Shown here: positions 43,020 to 51,959 of the stretch, in pieces
Position numbering within the stretch: position 1 is the first letter of the stretch
Layout: every line of letters begins with the position of its first letter
Assembly (NCBI RefSeq): GCF_964212655.1
Contig: NZ_OZ156465.1
Span: 2,976,001-3,040,000, forward strand
Direction: 5' to 3'
Length of the DNA stretch: 64,000 nt
Origin: Candidatus Thiodiazotropha sp. LNASS1
GTDB taxonomy: Bacteria; Pseudomonadota; Gammaproteobacteria; Chromatiales; Chromatiaceae
Position numbers and translations under genes: made by a program
Notes under the pieces: model-generated
The model's input: the letters and a program-made list of their open reading frames with translations, nothing else
Databases searched by the model: none
What the model was told of the DNA's origin: nothing

Positions 43020-45818
43020 TTTAGATTCCAGTCCAACTTGAGTATATGGGGGATCCGGCGCTTTCAGCGCCACGACGATGATATGCAACTGAATGGCAAA
43101 GTTGCTGCCACTATGGCGGTACTATTTCTATGCCTATTCACAGTGGACGTGTATCTGAATTATCGCCCGATCAGTGTTGGCGGAAATCCCGCAGCGGAAT
43201 CGGTGGCGATCTCGCCTGCCGATCTACAACTCAATCTCCCACAACAGCAATCCAATGCCGATGAAGTCCCTTCTGCTGGCGTGGGGTCTGGTCCGCAGAT
43301 AGAAAGCCATGCCAATAAAAACCTGATAGCCATCGTAAAGCAACGCTCCACCTTCTACGCACTGGGCTTTTTGCTTGGCTTGATCCTGTTTTCATGGTTA
43401 TTGAACAAGAAGTTGCTGTTTCCCATATCACATCTCAAGCAGGTTGCGATGGAGCTTGCCCGAGGCAACTATCTGGCGGCAGCCAATCTGCCGGAGCATG
43501 ACCAATTATCGCATGTCTCTCAAGCCTTCAAATCCATGGCTGAAGAGATTGCAAAACGCGAAGAGTTGGTGAATCGACAGAAAGCACTCTATGCTGCGCT
43601 TTCACAAACCAGTAAGATGATTCTGCGCAATCGATCGCCGCAGGTGCTTTTTGAACGTGTATGCGACATTGCCGTGACATTTGGCGGTTTCAATGCCGCA
43701 TGGATTGGTGAGGTCAATGAAATAGGTAAAAATATCATGCCTATTGCCAGTGCCGGGATCAATCTGGAGAGTCTCAAGGCCTGCACATTCGATCTAGACC
43801 TGACGAATCCACAGGCAGACAGTCCGCTGGCTATCTCAGCGTATGGAAAGTGTCCGTCGGTAATTGATGAAATCGAAGTCGACCCTGGGAAAACGCCCTG
43901 GCATCGTTTAGCGCAGCTCAGCGGCAGCCGTTCGGCGGCGGTATTTCCCATCGTCACTAACCAACAGGTGGTTGCGACGCTTACTGTCTACGCCCAGGAG
44001 CGCCACTACTTCACCCTCACGATCCATGATCTGTTGGATGAAATGGTGAAGGATCTGGCCTTTGCGATAGAGAATTATGAGCGTACCCAAGCGCATAAGG
44101 TGGCACATAAGTCCCTCGAGAAATCCTCCGGCCAGCTTGAAGCGGTAAATAAAAAGATGTCGCTGATACTGGAGTCAACAGGGGAAGGCATATTCGGAAT
44201 CGATGAGCGGGATGCCTGTACCTTCATCAATAAGGCGGCGGCGGAGATGCTGGGTTATCCCCAGGATGAATTATTGAATCAACAGATTCATAAACGGGTT
44301 CGAATGTTCGACGAGGCCGGGAAATCCTTCAATAGCGCAGTACTGCAGCGAGGCGAATCGGTTCGGGTCAAAGATGAATCTTTCTTAAGAAAAAACGAGA
44401 CGCTTTTTCCGGTTGAGTATTCAACTTACCCGATTAAGGAGGAGGGCCGGTTCAAAGGTTCGGTGACGGTGTTCAGGGATGTTACTTCCACCCGTTCGAT
44501 GATGCGGGAAATGCGTTTTCTTGCAACCCATGACTCCTTGACCCATCTGTTGAATCGCCATGCCTTCGATCAACGTCTGCGACAGGCATTCGCCAACTGC
44601 AGGGATCATGGAATGCAGCATGTATTGCTGTACATGGATCTGGATCAGTTCAAACTGGTAAACGATACATGTGGCCATGTGGCGGGGGATATGATGTTAC
44701 GCCAGCTCTCTCACCGGCTGCAGCGCACCATCGGAGGCGATGATGTGTTGGCCCGTCTGGGTGGGGATGAGTTTGGTTTATTGATGGAGAATTGCCAGCT
44801 TGATCGGGCGCAACGCCTCGCGACCAAGATCTGCAGCGTGGTCAAGGATTTTCGGTTCACATGGGAAGGTAGAACCTTCTCTACCGGAGTGAGCATCGGT
44901 ATCGTTGCGATAGGACCTAATACGGAAAGTCCCCACAGTGCGCTCAGTTCGGCCGATGCCGCCTGTTATGTGGCCAAGGATATGGGAAGAAACAGGATTC
45001 ATGTCTTTCAGCCCTACGATGAGGAGATCAAGCGGCAGCAGGGAGAGATGCGTTGGGTGGGCAGAATCGAAAGCGCCATGGATCAACAGCGATTCTCTTT
45101 GTTGCAACAACCGATTATGTCCCTGCGCAGCTCGGCGATCGGCGATGAGCATATTGAGGTGCTGCTGCGTATGCAGGATGAGCGGGGCAAACAGATCATG
45201 CCGGGTGCGTTTATCCCTGCCGCGGAACGCTACAATATCATGGGAAGCCTTGACCGCTGGGTAATCAGTCATGCCTTCAGGTGGCTGTCGGAAAATCCCC
45301 AGCGTTTGGATGAGCTGGGACTCTGTGCCATCAACCTTTCCGGCCAGTCCCTGGGTGACGGCAGTTTGCACGAACATATCTTGGAGCAGTTGCGTAAATT
45401 CAACCTGCCTGCGGAGAAGATCTCGTTTGAAATTACAGAAACCGCGGTTGTCAGCCGGCTTGATCAGGCGGCTCGATTTATCAGTCTGTTGAAGCGCCGG
45501 GGATTTCGTTTTGCACTGGATGATTTCGGTACCGGTATGTCCTCTTTCTCCTACCTAAAGCGCCTGCCCGTTGATTACCTGAAGATCGACGGTAGTTTTG
45601 TTTCAAACATGGTGAATGATCCGGTCGACAAGGCGATGGTGGAGTCGATCAATGAAATCGGTCACCTGATGGGGCTACAGACCATCGCCGAGTACGTGGA
45701 GGATGATCAGACCCTGGAGCAACTGATCGATATTGGGGTGGATTATGCCCAGGGTTTCGGGGTTGTGCGTCCGATGCCTTTGCAGATGGCCGGCTCAGGT
45801 CCGCTCAATGCAGCCTAG
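43014..45818 (+). CDS. Membrane GGDEF-EAL protein with HAMP-like, GAF and PAS domains
   Basis: This 934-residue protein makes or breaks cyclic di-GMP. Order: a membrane helix (about 30-50), a variable loop of about 55 residues, a second helix, a HAMP-like linker, GAF (about 200-360), PAS (about 380-490), GGDEF and EAL. RLGGDEFGLL is an intact diguanylate cyclase site. In the phosphodiesterase domain the EAL signature reads EVLLR, but DDFGTGMSSFSYLKRL, KIDGSFV and the ETAVV Glu are intact, so phosphodiesterase activity is likely. GTG 43014 has a ribosome-binding site; ATG 43083, at MQLNGKVAATMAV, is the alternative. No partner gene adjoins. Confidence 0.92.
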   Translation: MVFRFQSNLSIWGIRRFQRHDDDMQLNGKVAATMAVLFLCLFTVDVYLNYRPISVGGNPAAESVAISPADLQLNLPQQQSNADEVPSAGVGSGPQIESHANKNLIAIVKQRSTFYALGFLLGLILFSWLLNKKLLFPISHLKQVAMELARGNYLAAANLPEHDQLSHVSQAFKSMAEEIAKREELVNRQKALYAALSQTSKMILRNRSPQVLFERVCDIAVTFGGFNAAWIGEVNEIGKNIMPIASAGINLESLKACTFDLDLTNPQADSPLAISAYGKCPSVIDEIEVDPGKTPWHRLAQLSGSRSAAVFPIVTNQQVVATLTVYAQERHYFTLTIHDLLDEMVKDLAFAIENYERTQAHKVAHKSLEKSSGQLEAVNKKMSLILESTGEGIFGIDERDACTFINKAAAEMLGYPQDELLNQQIHKRVRMFDEAGKSFNSAVLQRGESVRVKDESFLRKNETLFPVEYSTYPIKEEGRFKGSVTVFRDVTSTRSMMREMRFLATHDSLTHLLNRHAFDQRLRQAFANCRDHGMQHVLLYMDLDQFKLVNDTCGHVAGDMMLRQLSHRLQRTIGGDDVLARLGGDEFGLLMENCQLDRAQRLATKICSVVKDFRFTWEGRTFSTGVSIGIVAIGPNTESPHSALSSADAACYVAKDMGRNRIHVFQPYDEEIKRQQGEMRWVGRIESAMDQQRFSLLQQPIMSLRSSAIGDEHIEVLLRMQDERGKQIMPGAFIPAAERYNIMGSLDRWVISHAFRWLSENPQRLDELGLCAINLSGQSLGDGSLHEHILEQLRKFNLPAEKISFEITETAVVSRLDQAARFISLLKRRGFRFALDDFGTGMSSFSYLKRLPVDYLKIDGSFVSNMVNDPVDKAMVESINEIGHLMGLQTIAEYVEDDQTLEQLIDIGVDYAQGFGVVRPMPLQMAGSGPLNAA

Positions 45819-45850
45819 CGCCTGTTCACACTGATCATTTCGGTGCCAGC
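45816..45850 (+). repeat. Dispersed 3'-flanking repeat, copy B
   Basis: TAGCGCCTGTTCACACTGAT begins at the stop codon of the GGDEF/EAL gene. CCAGCAGGG follows, which is the reverse complement of the CCCTGCTGG block found in copy A. Confidence 0.5.
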
Positions 45851-45903
45851 AGGGTCTCTATCGAACTTATAAAAGTCTCTTTAATTCGCCCGTAGGTCGG
45901 TCA

Positions 45904-46356
45904 TCAGTCGATTCGGCACTGATTCATAAAGGCTTCCAATCCTATCTCCTCTGCATAGCCCTTAAGCAATTTGGGTCTTGGTCCCTTTTCCTTGACTTCG
46001 AAAACCCGGTCGGGATTGTTCGGTAAGTTACCGTATTTCCCGGCCGGTATCTTTATGGTTGCAGCCGTTTTAGGGATTCGTTGACCCCGGCGTGTGGATC
46101 TCTTCTGCGTCGAGGGCTTTGTTTTGGCTTTTGTTTTGTCGGATTTACCCTCGATTTTCTGAATTATGCGGCTGACCCTCTTATAGTTGTGTCGTATATA
46201 GGCCTCGAAATTTATACCGTTATCTTTCAGTATCTTATCGATCTGGGTATTGGCGCTGGCAAGCGCCTTCTCGACTATTTCGGCCTTTTTTTGCTCATTT
46301 TCCAAGCGTGCAATCTTTGCTCTAAGGCTCTCGATCTCTTTCTTTATGTTCGACAT
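45904..46356 (-). CDS. H-NS-like nucleoid protein
   Basis: The 150-residue basic protein has a coiled-coil amino end (KEIESLRAKIARLENEQKKAE), a long Lys/Thr/Arg linker (KTKAKTKPSTQKRSTRRGQR), and a carboxy-terminal block KYGNLPNNPDRVFEVKEKGPRPKLLKGY. The last part follows the layout of H-NS DNA-binding domains (Y-x-N-P-x-x-P...W-x-G-R-G-R-x-P-x-W) but lacks the aromatic and RGR core. H-NS proteins silence AT-rich foreign DNA. I give this as the best match, not a certainty; a phage- or plasmid-type DNA-binding protein is possible. It is convergent with the GGDEF/EAL gene. Confidence 0.55.
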   Translation of the reverse strand: MSNIKKEIESLRAKIARLENEQKKAEIVEKALASANTQIDKILKDNGINFEAYIRHNYKRVSRIIQKIEGKSDKTKAKTKPSTQKRSTRRGQRIPKTAATIKIPAGKYGNLPNNPDRVFEVKEKGPRPKLLKGYAEEIGLEAFMNQCRID

Positions 46357-46469
46357 ACTTCCAAGCCCTTATAGTGATTTCCAGAAATTCGCGGTCAAAG
46401 GCCACATCAACGCAGTGATTCTAAGGTGGCTTTGGGATCAATAGCAAATGCGGCAATGGGGATAGATGC

Positions 46470-46733
46470 GTGAACGAGAACTATGAACCTGTGGCATGCG
46501 CCCACCACGAGACTTATCAGTATGCTGTCATGAGAAAGTTGATGTTGGATCTCAGCTGGCATGATGGGGCGGGTGTGAAGCATCGGGCGAGGGTGTTGCC
46601 GATCGATGTTGTGACTCGTGACAGGGCTGAGTTTTTAGTGTTGAAGCAGAAAGATGGGTCGATTGAGTCTGTTAGGCTGGATCGAATTGTAGGGGCATAT
46701 AGTGTCGAAAGCGGTGAGAGCCTGCTGGTTTGA
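46470..46733 (+). CDS. rof: Rof family Rho-binding antiterminator
   Basis: The 87-residue protein aligns along its length with E. coli Rof, an Sm-like fold that binds Rho and inhibits Rho-dependent termination: YEPVACAHHETYQYAVM, then KLMLDLSWHDG, AEFLVLKQKDGSIESVRLDRI. It starts at GTG 46470 with GGGGAT upstream; no in-frame ATG is better placed. It is divergent from the H-NS-like gene. Confidence 0.85.
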   Translation: MNENYEPVACAHHETYQYAVMRKLMLDLSWHDGAGVKHRARVLPIDVVTRDRAEFLVLKQKDGSIESVRLDRIVGAYSVESGESLLV

Positions 46734-46907
46734 CAGTGTATAGTCAAAATATTGTCATTTACATGGGTATTTCAATATGTCTATGAATTTATTGGAAAAA
46801 CCCACTTAATTAGTTGCAATATCACGCTATTTCAGGAATTTCCATCGGGGACATAGTCGAGTTGCTGTGATAGCTTTTCCTACATAAGGAAGGATCAGGA
46901 TTGATTG
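46734..46907. other. AT-rich intergenic stretch, no gene seen
   Basis: A short AT-rich gap between rof and the DUF3135 gene with no frame or hairpin worth calling. AGGAAGGATCAGG at its end is the ribosome-binding region of the next gene. Confidence 0.4.
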
Positions 46908-47258
46908 ATGACGCAGCTAAGTAACCGAAACTTGGATTTCGATCGCCTCCTCAAGTTGGCAGAGAGGGATCCGATGCGTTTCGAGAACATGCGCCAAGCA
47001 GCCATCGATGATTTTATCTCCACACTGCCGGTAGAGAGGCAGAAACGGATGCGACAGCTGCAATGGCGGATAGACCAGGAACGCAGGAACCGGTCCCCTC
47101 TCAGTGCGTGTGTAAAGATCTCCAATATGATGTGGGATCACATGATCGGTCCAAAGGGCTTGTTGGGCTACTTACAGGGAGATGTCAAACTCAGAACCGG
47201 TGTAACCAAGAAGGGGTGTAAAATTCTGGATTTTCCGGTCAAGCCATCGCGCCAGTAA
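46908..47258 (+). CDS. DUF3135 family protein
   Basis: The 116-residue protein matches DUF3135: FDRLLKLAERDPMRFENMRQ at the amino end, RQKRMRQLQWRIDQERRNR and PLSACVKISNMMWD. It is cytoplasmic, basic and largely helical, and the family has no known function. ATG 46908 is preferred to the TTG three bases upstream. It is about 100 bp upstream of rpmE. Confidence 0.8.
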   Translation: MTQLSNRNLDFDRLLKLAERDPMRFENMRQAAIDDFISTLPVERQKRMRQLQWRIDQERRNRSPLSACVKISNMMWDHMIGPKGLLGYLQGDVKLRTGVTKKGCKILDFPVKPSRQ

Positions 47259-47357
47259 CGAGACTTGCCTTGGCGAACGACTTGGCATATCATTCCGCTC
47301 TTTCCTGCCCCGGGAGGGCAGATCGTCAACGATGTCCTTCTCAATAGAGAGTCAGTC

Positions 47358-47561
47358 ATGAAGCCGGATATTCATCCTCGTTACGAGGAGATCAAAGTCG
47401 TATGTAGCTGTGGTAATGAGATCCTGACGCGTTCCACGCTGGGTCAGGAGGAGCTCCATGTAGAGGTATGCTCATCCTGTCATCCATTCTATACAGGTAA
47501 GCAAAAGATCGTCGACACCGCTGGGCGTGTGGACAAATTCCGCAGGAAGTACAGCCGCTGA
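47358..47561 (+). CDS. rpmE: 50S ribosomal protein L31 (zinc-binding form)
   Basis: The 67-residue protein [20 protein letters not shown] is the type I L31. Cys16, Cys18, Cys37 and Cys40 (CSC and CSSC) form the zinc site, and [20 protein letters not shown] is the conserved end. The start was set by homology; an upstream extension of the frame to 47265 is non-coding leader. The zinc-binding paralogue is the one expressed when zinc is sufficient. Confidence 0.96.
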   Translation: MKPDIHPRYEEIKVVCSCGNEILTRSTLGQEELHVEVCSSCHPFYTGKQKIVDTAGRVDKFRRKYSR

Positions 47562-47588
47562 TCCAGTACAGTGCCGCTATGTAGTTGC

Positions 47589-48374
47589 ATGGCGTTCCTG
47601 ATCGATATTTTAAGAAGGGCTCCGCTTTGCGGGGCCTTTTTCCTGTCCACGCTTATCGTCCCCTCCTTTTCCCATGCAGTAAGCTGCTCACCCTGTAGTG
47701 CCGGCCTGCTCGAAGTCTCCTCCATCTATGATGGTGATACCTTGCGTCTTGAGGATGGAACAAGGATTCGATTGATTGGCGTGAACACACCGGAACTTGG
47801 ACAGGGGACAGCTGATGAGCCGAATGCTGAAGAGGCCAAACATCTGCTTGAAATATTGGTAAAGCGGAGCGGCGGTTCCGTCAGGATCTGTATGGATGCC
47901 GAACGACGGGACAGATATGGCCGTCTGCTGGCTCACCTGTACGATCATCGCGGCGATAGCATCAATCGTCAGATGTTAAAGCAAGGGGCCGGATATCTGG
48001 TCGCTGTCCCGCCTAACCTGAGAAACCATGAGTGCTACAAACATGCGGAAACAGAGGCTCGCAAGGGTGAGAAAGGCGTTTGGCGCTTCCCCATCGGTGA
48101 TGCATCGAAACTGAATGGGAATGAGACCGGTTTTCATATTCTCAACGGATATATCAAGCGTGTAGGCCAGAGTCGCAGTGGTGTTTGGCTGAATCTTGAT
48201 GGTGGATTGGCTTTACGCATAACCTGGAACGATTGGGAGGGATTTGGGATCGATGATCCGGAATCTCTCCTCTACACACCTCTCGAGGTGCGTGGATGGA
48301 TCTATCATCGAAACGGCAACCAGCGGATACGGGTGAGGCATACCTCATCCATTCATTGGCTGGAGCGTGAATGA
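47589..48374 (+). CDS. Secreted staphylococcal-nuclease-like (SNase) protein
   Basis: A Sec signal peptide (about residues 10-30) precedes an SNase OB-fold: VSSIYDGDTLRLEDGTRIRLIGVNTPELG, DRYGRLLAHLY and ARKGEKGVWRF. The family cleaves DNA and RNA with calcium. The Asp of DGDT and the Arg of RIRLIG and DRYGR are present, but the residue equivalent to nuclease Asp40 is Asn (GVNTPE), as in many homologues. About 80 residues follow the SNase domain (NGYIKRVGQSRSGVWLNLDG), probably a second OB-like domain. The start is uncertain: GTG 47571 is the alternative. Its position directly after rpmE is common in gammaproteobacteria. Confidence 0.88.
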   Translation: MAFLIDILRRAPLCGAFFLSTLIVPSFSHAVSCSPCSAGLLEVSSIYDGDTLRLEDGTRIRLIGVNTPELGQGTADEPNAEEAKHLLEILVKRSGGSVRICMDAERRDRYGRLLAHLYDHRGDSINRQMLKQGAGYLVAVPPNLRNHECYKHAETEARKGEKGVWRFPIGDASKLNGNETGFHILNGYIKRVGQSRSGVWLNLDGGLALRITWNDWEGFGIDDPESLLYTPLEVRGWIYHRNGNQRIRVRHTSSIHWLERE

Positions 48375-48519
48375 ATCCTTCTCCGGAGCCCGTTATGGGC
48401 CACTCCAGCCAGTTGTTTGAGTGGTGTATCATACCGCAATCTCTGAGCGCGTCATGGAAGGCTTGATTGCGGCTGATGATTTCAGCATCTAAGTTAACAA
48501 TTCTGGCAAGGGAGCATCC

Positions 48520-49644
48520 ATGGCCATACATATCGGAATATTGACCTCTGGCGGTGACAGCCCGGGCCTCAATGCGGCAATCAGGGGTGTCGGCAAGTCG
48601 GCCACCAATTTCTACGATATGCAGGTGATTGGTATACGTGATGGATTTCGCGGCCTGGTCGAAAACCGCATCATGCAATTGGACGGCAACACGCTGTCGG
48701 GCATTCTCACCCGCGGCGGCACTATTCTGGGTACCAGCCGGGAAAAGCCTCACCGTATGAATTTCAACGGTAAACGTCAGGATATGACCGATGTTATCGT
48801 CAAGAATTACCAGGCCCACCACCTCGATGCGCTGGTCTGCATCGGGGGTGGCGGGACGCAGAAAAACGCCTTGCAGTTGATGGAAAAGGGACTCAACATC
48901 ATCACGCTGCCCAAGACCATCGATAACGATGTGGCACACACGGATACAACTTTCGGCTTCGATACGGCATTGGGTATCGCCACAGACGCCATTGATCGTC
49001 TGCATAGTACCGCACACAGTCATCACCGCATCATAGTCGTCGAAATCATGGGGCACCGTGCCGGTTGGCTGGCCCTGGGGTCGGGCCTGGCAGGCGGCGC
49101 GGATGTCATTCTGTTGCCTGAGATCGCCTACGATATCGAAAGTGTTGCTGAATCGATCAGGGCTCGAGCTGTTGGCGGCAAGCCATTCAGTATCGTCGCA
49201 GTGGCGGAAGGTGCGTTGCCGAAAGGCGAGTCCGAGCAATATCGGATGCTCAGAAAACGGAAAAGTGAAGCCGGCAACAAGCGGGATCGCAAGAACGCGA
49301 AAGCGGAGCTGGCCGCGTTTGAGGCTGCCCACGCGAACCATACGGTTACCTTGTCCCGTCAACTTGAAGAGTTGACCGGGCTTGAATCGAGGGTGACCAT
49401 CCTCGGTTATCTTCAACGTGGCGGCACACCCTCCGCCGCGGACAGGCTACTCGCTACCCGATTGGGAACTGCCTGCACCGATCTGATCTCGGAAGGTGTT
49501 TTCGGTGTCATGGTGGCGTCAAAAGGTGAAGTGGCCGTACCCGTTCCCCTGGCAGAAGTAGCGGGCAATAAGAAACTCGTGCCCACTGACCACCCTTGGG
49601 TGGTCAGTGCAAAACGGATTGGAATCAATTTTGGGGATAGCTAG
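48520..49644 (+). CDS. 6-phosphofructokinase family protein, atypical phosphate-donor loop
   Basis: The 374-residue protein is a [35 protein letters not shown] with the catalytic Asp, and [18 protein letters not shown]. The donor loop is GGGGTQKNA where E. coli has GGDGSYMGA, so the Mg-binding Asp103 is replaced by Gly. The residue equal to Gly104 is Gly (ATP type), whereas Gly124 is Lys (the clade III/pyrophosphate feature). Arg171 of MGR is His here (MGHRAGW). Donor preference, ATP or pyrophosphate, therefore cannot be read from sequence. About 60 extra residues ([19 protein letters not shown] region) are inserted before the sugar-binding end. It stands alone in its transcription unit. Confidence 0.9.
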   Translation: MAIHIGILTSGGDSPGLNAAIRGVGKSATNFYDMQVIGIRDGFRGLVENRIMQLDGNTLSGILTRGGTILGTSREKPHRMNFNGKRQDMTDVIVKNYQAHHLDALVCIGGGGTQKNALQLMEKGLNIITLPKTIDNDVAHTDTTFGFDTALGIATDAIDRLHSTAHSHHRIIVVEIMGHRAGWLALGSGLAGGADVILLPEIAYDIESVAESIRARAVGGKPFSIVAVAEGALPKGESEQYRMLRKRKSEAGNKRDRKNAKAELAAFEAAHANHTVTLSRQLEELTGLESRVTILGYLQRGGTPSAADRLLATRLGTACTDLISEGVFGVMVASKGEVAVPVPLAEVAGNKKLVPTDHPWVVSAKRIGINFGDS

Positions 49645-49705
49645 AGTCTGTTGGCGCTTTATCAGGTACAACAGACCGGATCGTGTTGCTGTCAACAGGC
49701 CCTTG
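49642..49705. repeat. Inverted pair of degraded 3'-flanking repeats
   Basis: AGTCTGTTGGCGCT follows the stop codon of the phosphofructokinase gene, and the reverse complement GGGCCTGTTGACAGC ends near 49703. Both resemble the GCCTGTTAACACT core of copies A-D and together form an imperfect inverted pair. Confidence 0.35.
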
Positions 49706-49737
49706 CCGCGGCACTTGTCACTCCAGCATGGAGGAGG

Positions 49738-50505
49738 CTAAAAGAGCGGTATGAATTTCCGCATCCCATTCATGACCGGACTGACAGTATGTGACATGGC
49801 GCCTACGTCATTCGTCATTACACCCACGTTTCGGGTGAGGTGATTCATATTGCCGTTCATACCCTGCACCTGGGTGGTAATGGCTTTCATGTTCTTGTTT
49901 GTCTGTGCCATCTGCTGATTCATTTCGGTAACGCCACCTGACATGGCATGGGTATCGTTGCCAATCGATGCAATATGGTGCCTTATCTGATTCATATCGG
50001 CGGACATGCTGGTCATGGAGCGTTCCATGATGTGAACCACGTAGAAGAGATAGATCAGGGCGGCGATTGCGATCAAAGTACCCGGCAAGGAAAAGAGCTT
50101 TATTCGCTGAATCCTGTACGTCTGCTCCTTCTCTATGGCTTCCAGTCTCTCCAGCAGTAGTTTCTCCTTCTCTTCCGTCTCTGAATGGCTCTGCTCGAAG
50201 GCCTGGGTCAGCCGCTCGCTGAACTCCTCGATGATCTTTTCCTGGTGATCTTCACGTTTACGGCTGTCCTTGTGGATCTTATCGAATACCGATTGCAATC
50301 CTTGCAGCAAGCCAGGCAGGACACGACTCTCGTTTGATGGCTTGGTTGACTCGACAGTCTGATCCTTCACATTTTTCACAGATACAGCCGACTTTTTTTT
50401 AACCGGCTGCTTTTTGGCAGCCGATTTCTTACGGGTGGTTGTAGCACTGGCGCCTTGCTTGGTTTTGGCGGGTGCGGCCTTTTTCTTACTGGATTGACTA
50501 GCCAT
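49738..50505 (-). CDS. Membrane-anchored coiled-coil protein with Lys/Ala-rich amino end
   Basis: I do not recognise a named family. Residues 1-55 are Lys/Ala/Thr-rich (KKKAAPAKTKQ), like histone-H1-type tails. A helical, charged stretch (about 65-125) follows, then one membrane helix (FSLPGTLIAIAALIYLFYVVHI) and a periplasmic coiled coil of about 100 residues with repeated MNQQM/NMNHL/GAMS heptads. The layout suggests a protein that links nucleoid, or another polyanion such as polyphosphate or RNA, to the inner membrane. That idea is inference. It lies alone, convergent with the phosphofructokinase gene. Confidence 0.7.
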   Translation of the reverse strand: MASQSSKKKAAPAKTKQGASATTTRKKSAAKKQPVKKKSAVSVKNVKDQTVESTKPSNESRVLPGLLQGLQSVFDKIHKDSRKREDHQEKIIEEFSERLTQAFEQSHSETEEKEKLLLERLEAIEKEQTYRIQRIKLFSLPGTLIAIAALIYLFYVVHIMERSMTSMSADMNQIRHHIASIGNDTHAMSGGVTEMNQQMAQTNKNMKAITTQVQGMNGNMNHLTRNVGVMTNDVGAMSHTVSPVMNGMRKFIPLF

Positions 50506-50585
50506 TAGACTCTTCCGGATTTCACGCGAGTAAATTAGTTTATAATAAATATCTAATTTAATCTTGGATTCCCATCACGCTTTTT

Positions 50586-50620
50586 CCAGGGCCGGTTGGA
50601 CCAGAGTTAACAGGCTCTAG
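50586..50620 (-). repeat. Dispersed 3'-flanking repeat, copy D
   Basis: On the minus strand, CTAGAGCCTGTTAACTCTGG starts 7 bp after the stop of the TlpA-domain gene and continues as TCCAACCGGCCCTGG. It matches copy A in spacing and most bases. Confidence 0.6.
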
Positions 50621-50626
50621 AGTCAC

Positions 50627-51871
50627 TCATGGCTCCGCCAGCAACCCATCGAGGACTTCGATTACTTCTTTGCTGTCCCAGTTGATGGCTCTGTTCGCGG
50701 TATAGCGTATCCGCCCATGCCGATCGATGATGAATGAGCTGGGAAAGCTGAACACCCGCCAGGCCAGGGATGTCAGCCCATTCCTGTCCATCAAAACCGG
50801 AAAGTCGACGGGCCTCTCCTCGAGAAATGCCTCTATCTCCTCTGCCGACTCGCGAAAATCGACCGACACTATACTGACATCCTGATTTTTGTAATGGGCC
50901 TGAAGTCGGTTCAATGAAGGGATCTCCTCGACACAGGGAGGACACCAGGTCGCCCAGAAATTGACCAGTCTAACCCTGTTGTCTAACCCTTCGATATCGA
51001 GGTAAATATCGTGGCTGTCTGCCAGTCGCAAGGGGGGTGCAGGTTTAAGTTGATCTACGGCCGTCAGGGTGTATAGGTTGCCGGTGGGTATCCGTGTCGG
51101 TTGCAGTGGTGTCTGTGTCGCGGATTTGGGGTGGCTATCCAGCAGTCTGGCCAGGCTGGGCAGTTGCCCGGGTATTCTGGCAACCATCTTTGCTTCCTGC
51201 TCGTCAGGTTCGCCTTCGCCCATGATGAACCAATCCCTTGCCTTTGGCACCAGGTAGACATAGGTGGGTGAACCTGCTTGCCAAAGGGCAGTGACCATTT
51301 GCTTCAATCGCCAGCGCTGACTGCCAAGTTCAGGTTGATAGATCACCAATGGCAGATTGGTGACGTTGAGTATTGGGTCCAGTTCCGGTATCTCTCCAGC
51401 CATCGGGGCAGCGCCGAACAGGTTGGGATAGAAGAGTATTGCGCCCAACAGTCGTGATGCTTTGCGGGTGCTTTGCCAACGGTTGACGCCCCGTAACAGT
51501 GGCAGTGGCATGCGATCGTAGCTGGCGAGCAAGATCTTTTTTGTGGTCTTGCTATGGGCGGCTTGAATGACTGCGGCAACACCCTCTCCATCGAGTGTGC
51601 GTACGTTCTCGCTCGAGCGGGGCAGAAAATAGGATTCCAGCAGATCCACGCGCCATATCTCAATTCCGGAATCTGTCAGCTGCTGCAGCAGACTATCGAA
51701 GAGAGGGCGAGGCTCGTCATGATCGAGCAGCCAGATCATAACCATATCCCCCGTCGCCTGGTTGATGTCGATAGAGATTTCATTCCCGTGACGATCGGTC
51801 ACGGAATGTTCGAGGGCGATGATCGTCTGGCTGTTCAATAACAGCAGGAAAAGTATTATCAGGACTCGCAT
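50627..51871 (-). CDS. Two-domain secreted protein with C-terminal TlpA-like thioredoxin
   Basis: A signal peptide (MRVLIILFLLLLNSQTIIA) precedes a domain of about 225 residues with an alpha/beta-hydrolase-like pattern (DMVMIWLLDHDEP, KKILLASYDRMPLPLLRG). No clear Ser-His-Asp triad is seen, so this domain may be inactive or unrelated. From about residue 270, a TlpA/ResA-type thioredoxin domain follows with FWATWCPPCVEEIPSL and SFPSSFIIDRHGRI. The WCPPC motif indicates a membrane-side disulfide reductase, as used in cytochrome c maturation. GTG 51889 is an alternative start. It is divergent from the dienelactone hydrolase gene. Confidence 0.85.
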   Translation of the reverse strand: MRVLIILFLLLLNSQTIIALEHSVTDRHGNEISIDINQATGDMVMIWLLDHDEPRPLFDSLLQQLTDSGIEIWRVDLLESYFLPRSSENVRTLDGEGVAAVIQAAHSKTTKKILLASYDRMPLPLLRGVNRWQSTRKASRLLGAILFYPNLFGAAPMAGEIPELDPILNVTNLPLVIYQPELGSQRWRLKQMVTALWQAGSPTYVYLVPKARDWFIMGEGEPDEQEAKMVARIPGQLPSLARLLDSHPKSATQTPLQPTRIPTGNLYTLTAVDQLKPAPPLRLADSHDIYLDIEGLDNRVRLVNFWATWCPPCVEEIPSLNRLQAHYKNQDVSIVSVDFRESAEEIEAFLEERPVDFPVLMDRNGLTSLAWRVFSFPSSFIIDRHGRIRYTANRAINWDSKEVIEVLDGLLAEP

Positions 51872-51959
51872 TATGGTGATGTTACCCACGGATTTGTGCT
51901 ATGTGTAGTCTGTATAAGCATCCGAATGTGTGGTTTTTATGTTGAGGAGGAGAGAACAG

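Noticed and set aside
48520-49644. Pyrophosphate-dependent phosphofructokinase
   Set aside because: The diagnostic Asp104 is absent; only Lys124 supports it, so the donor is left open.
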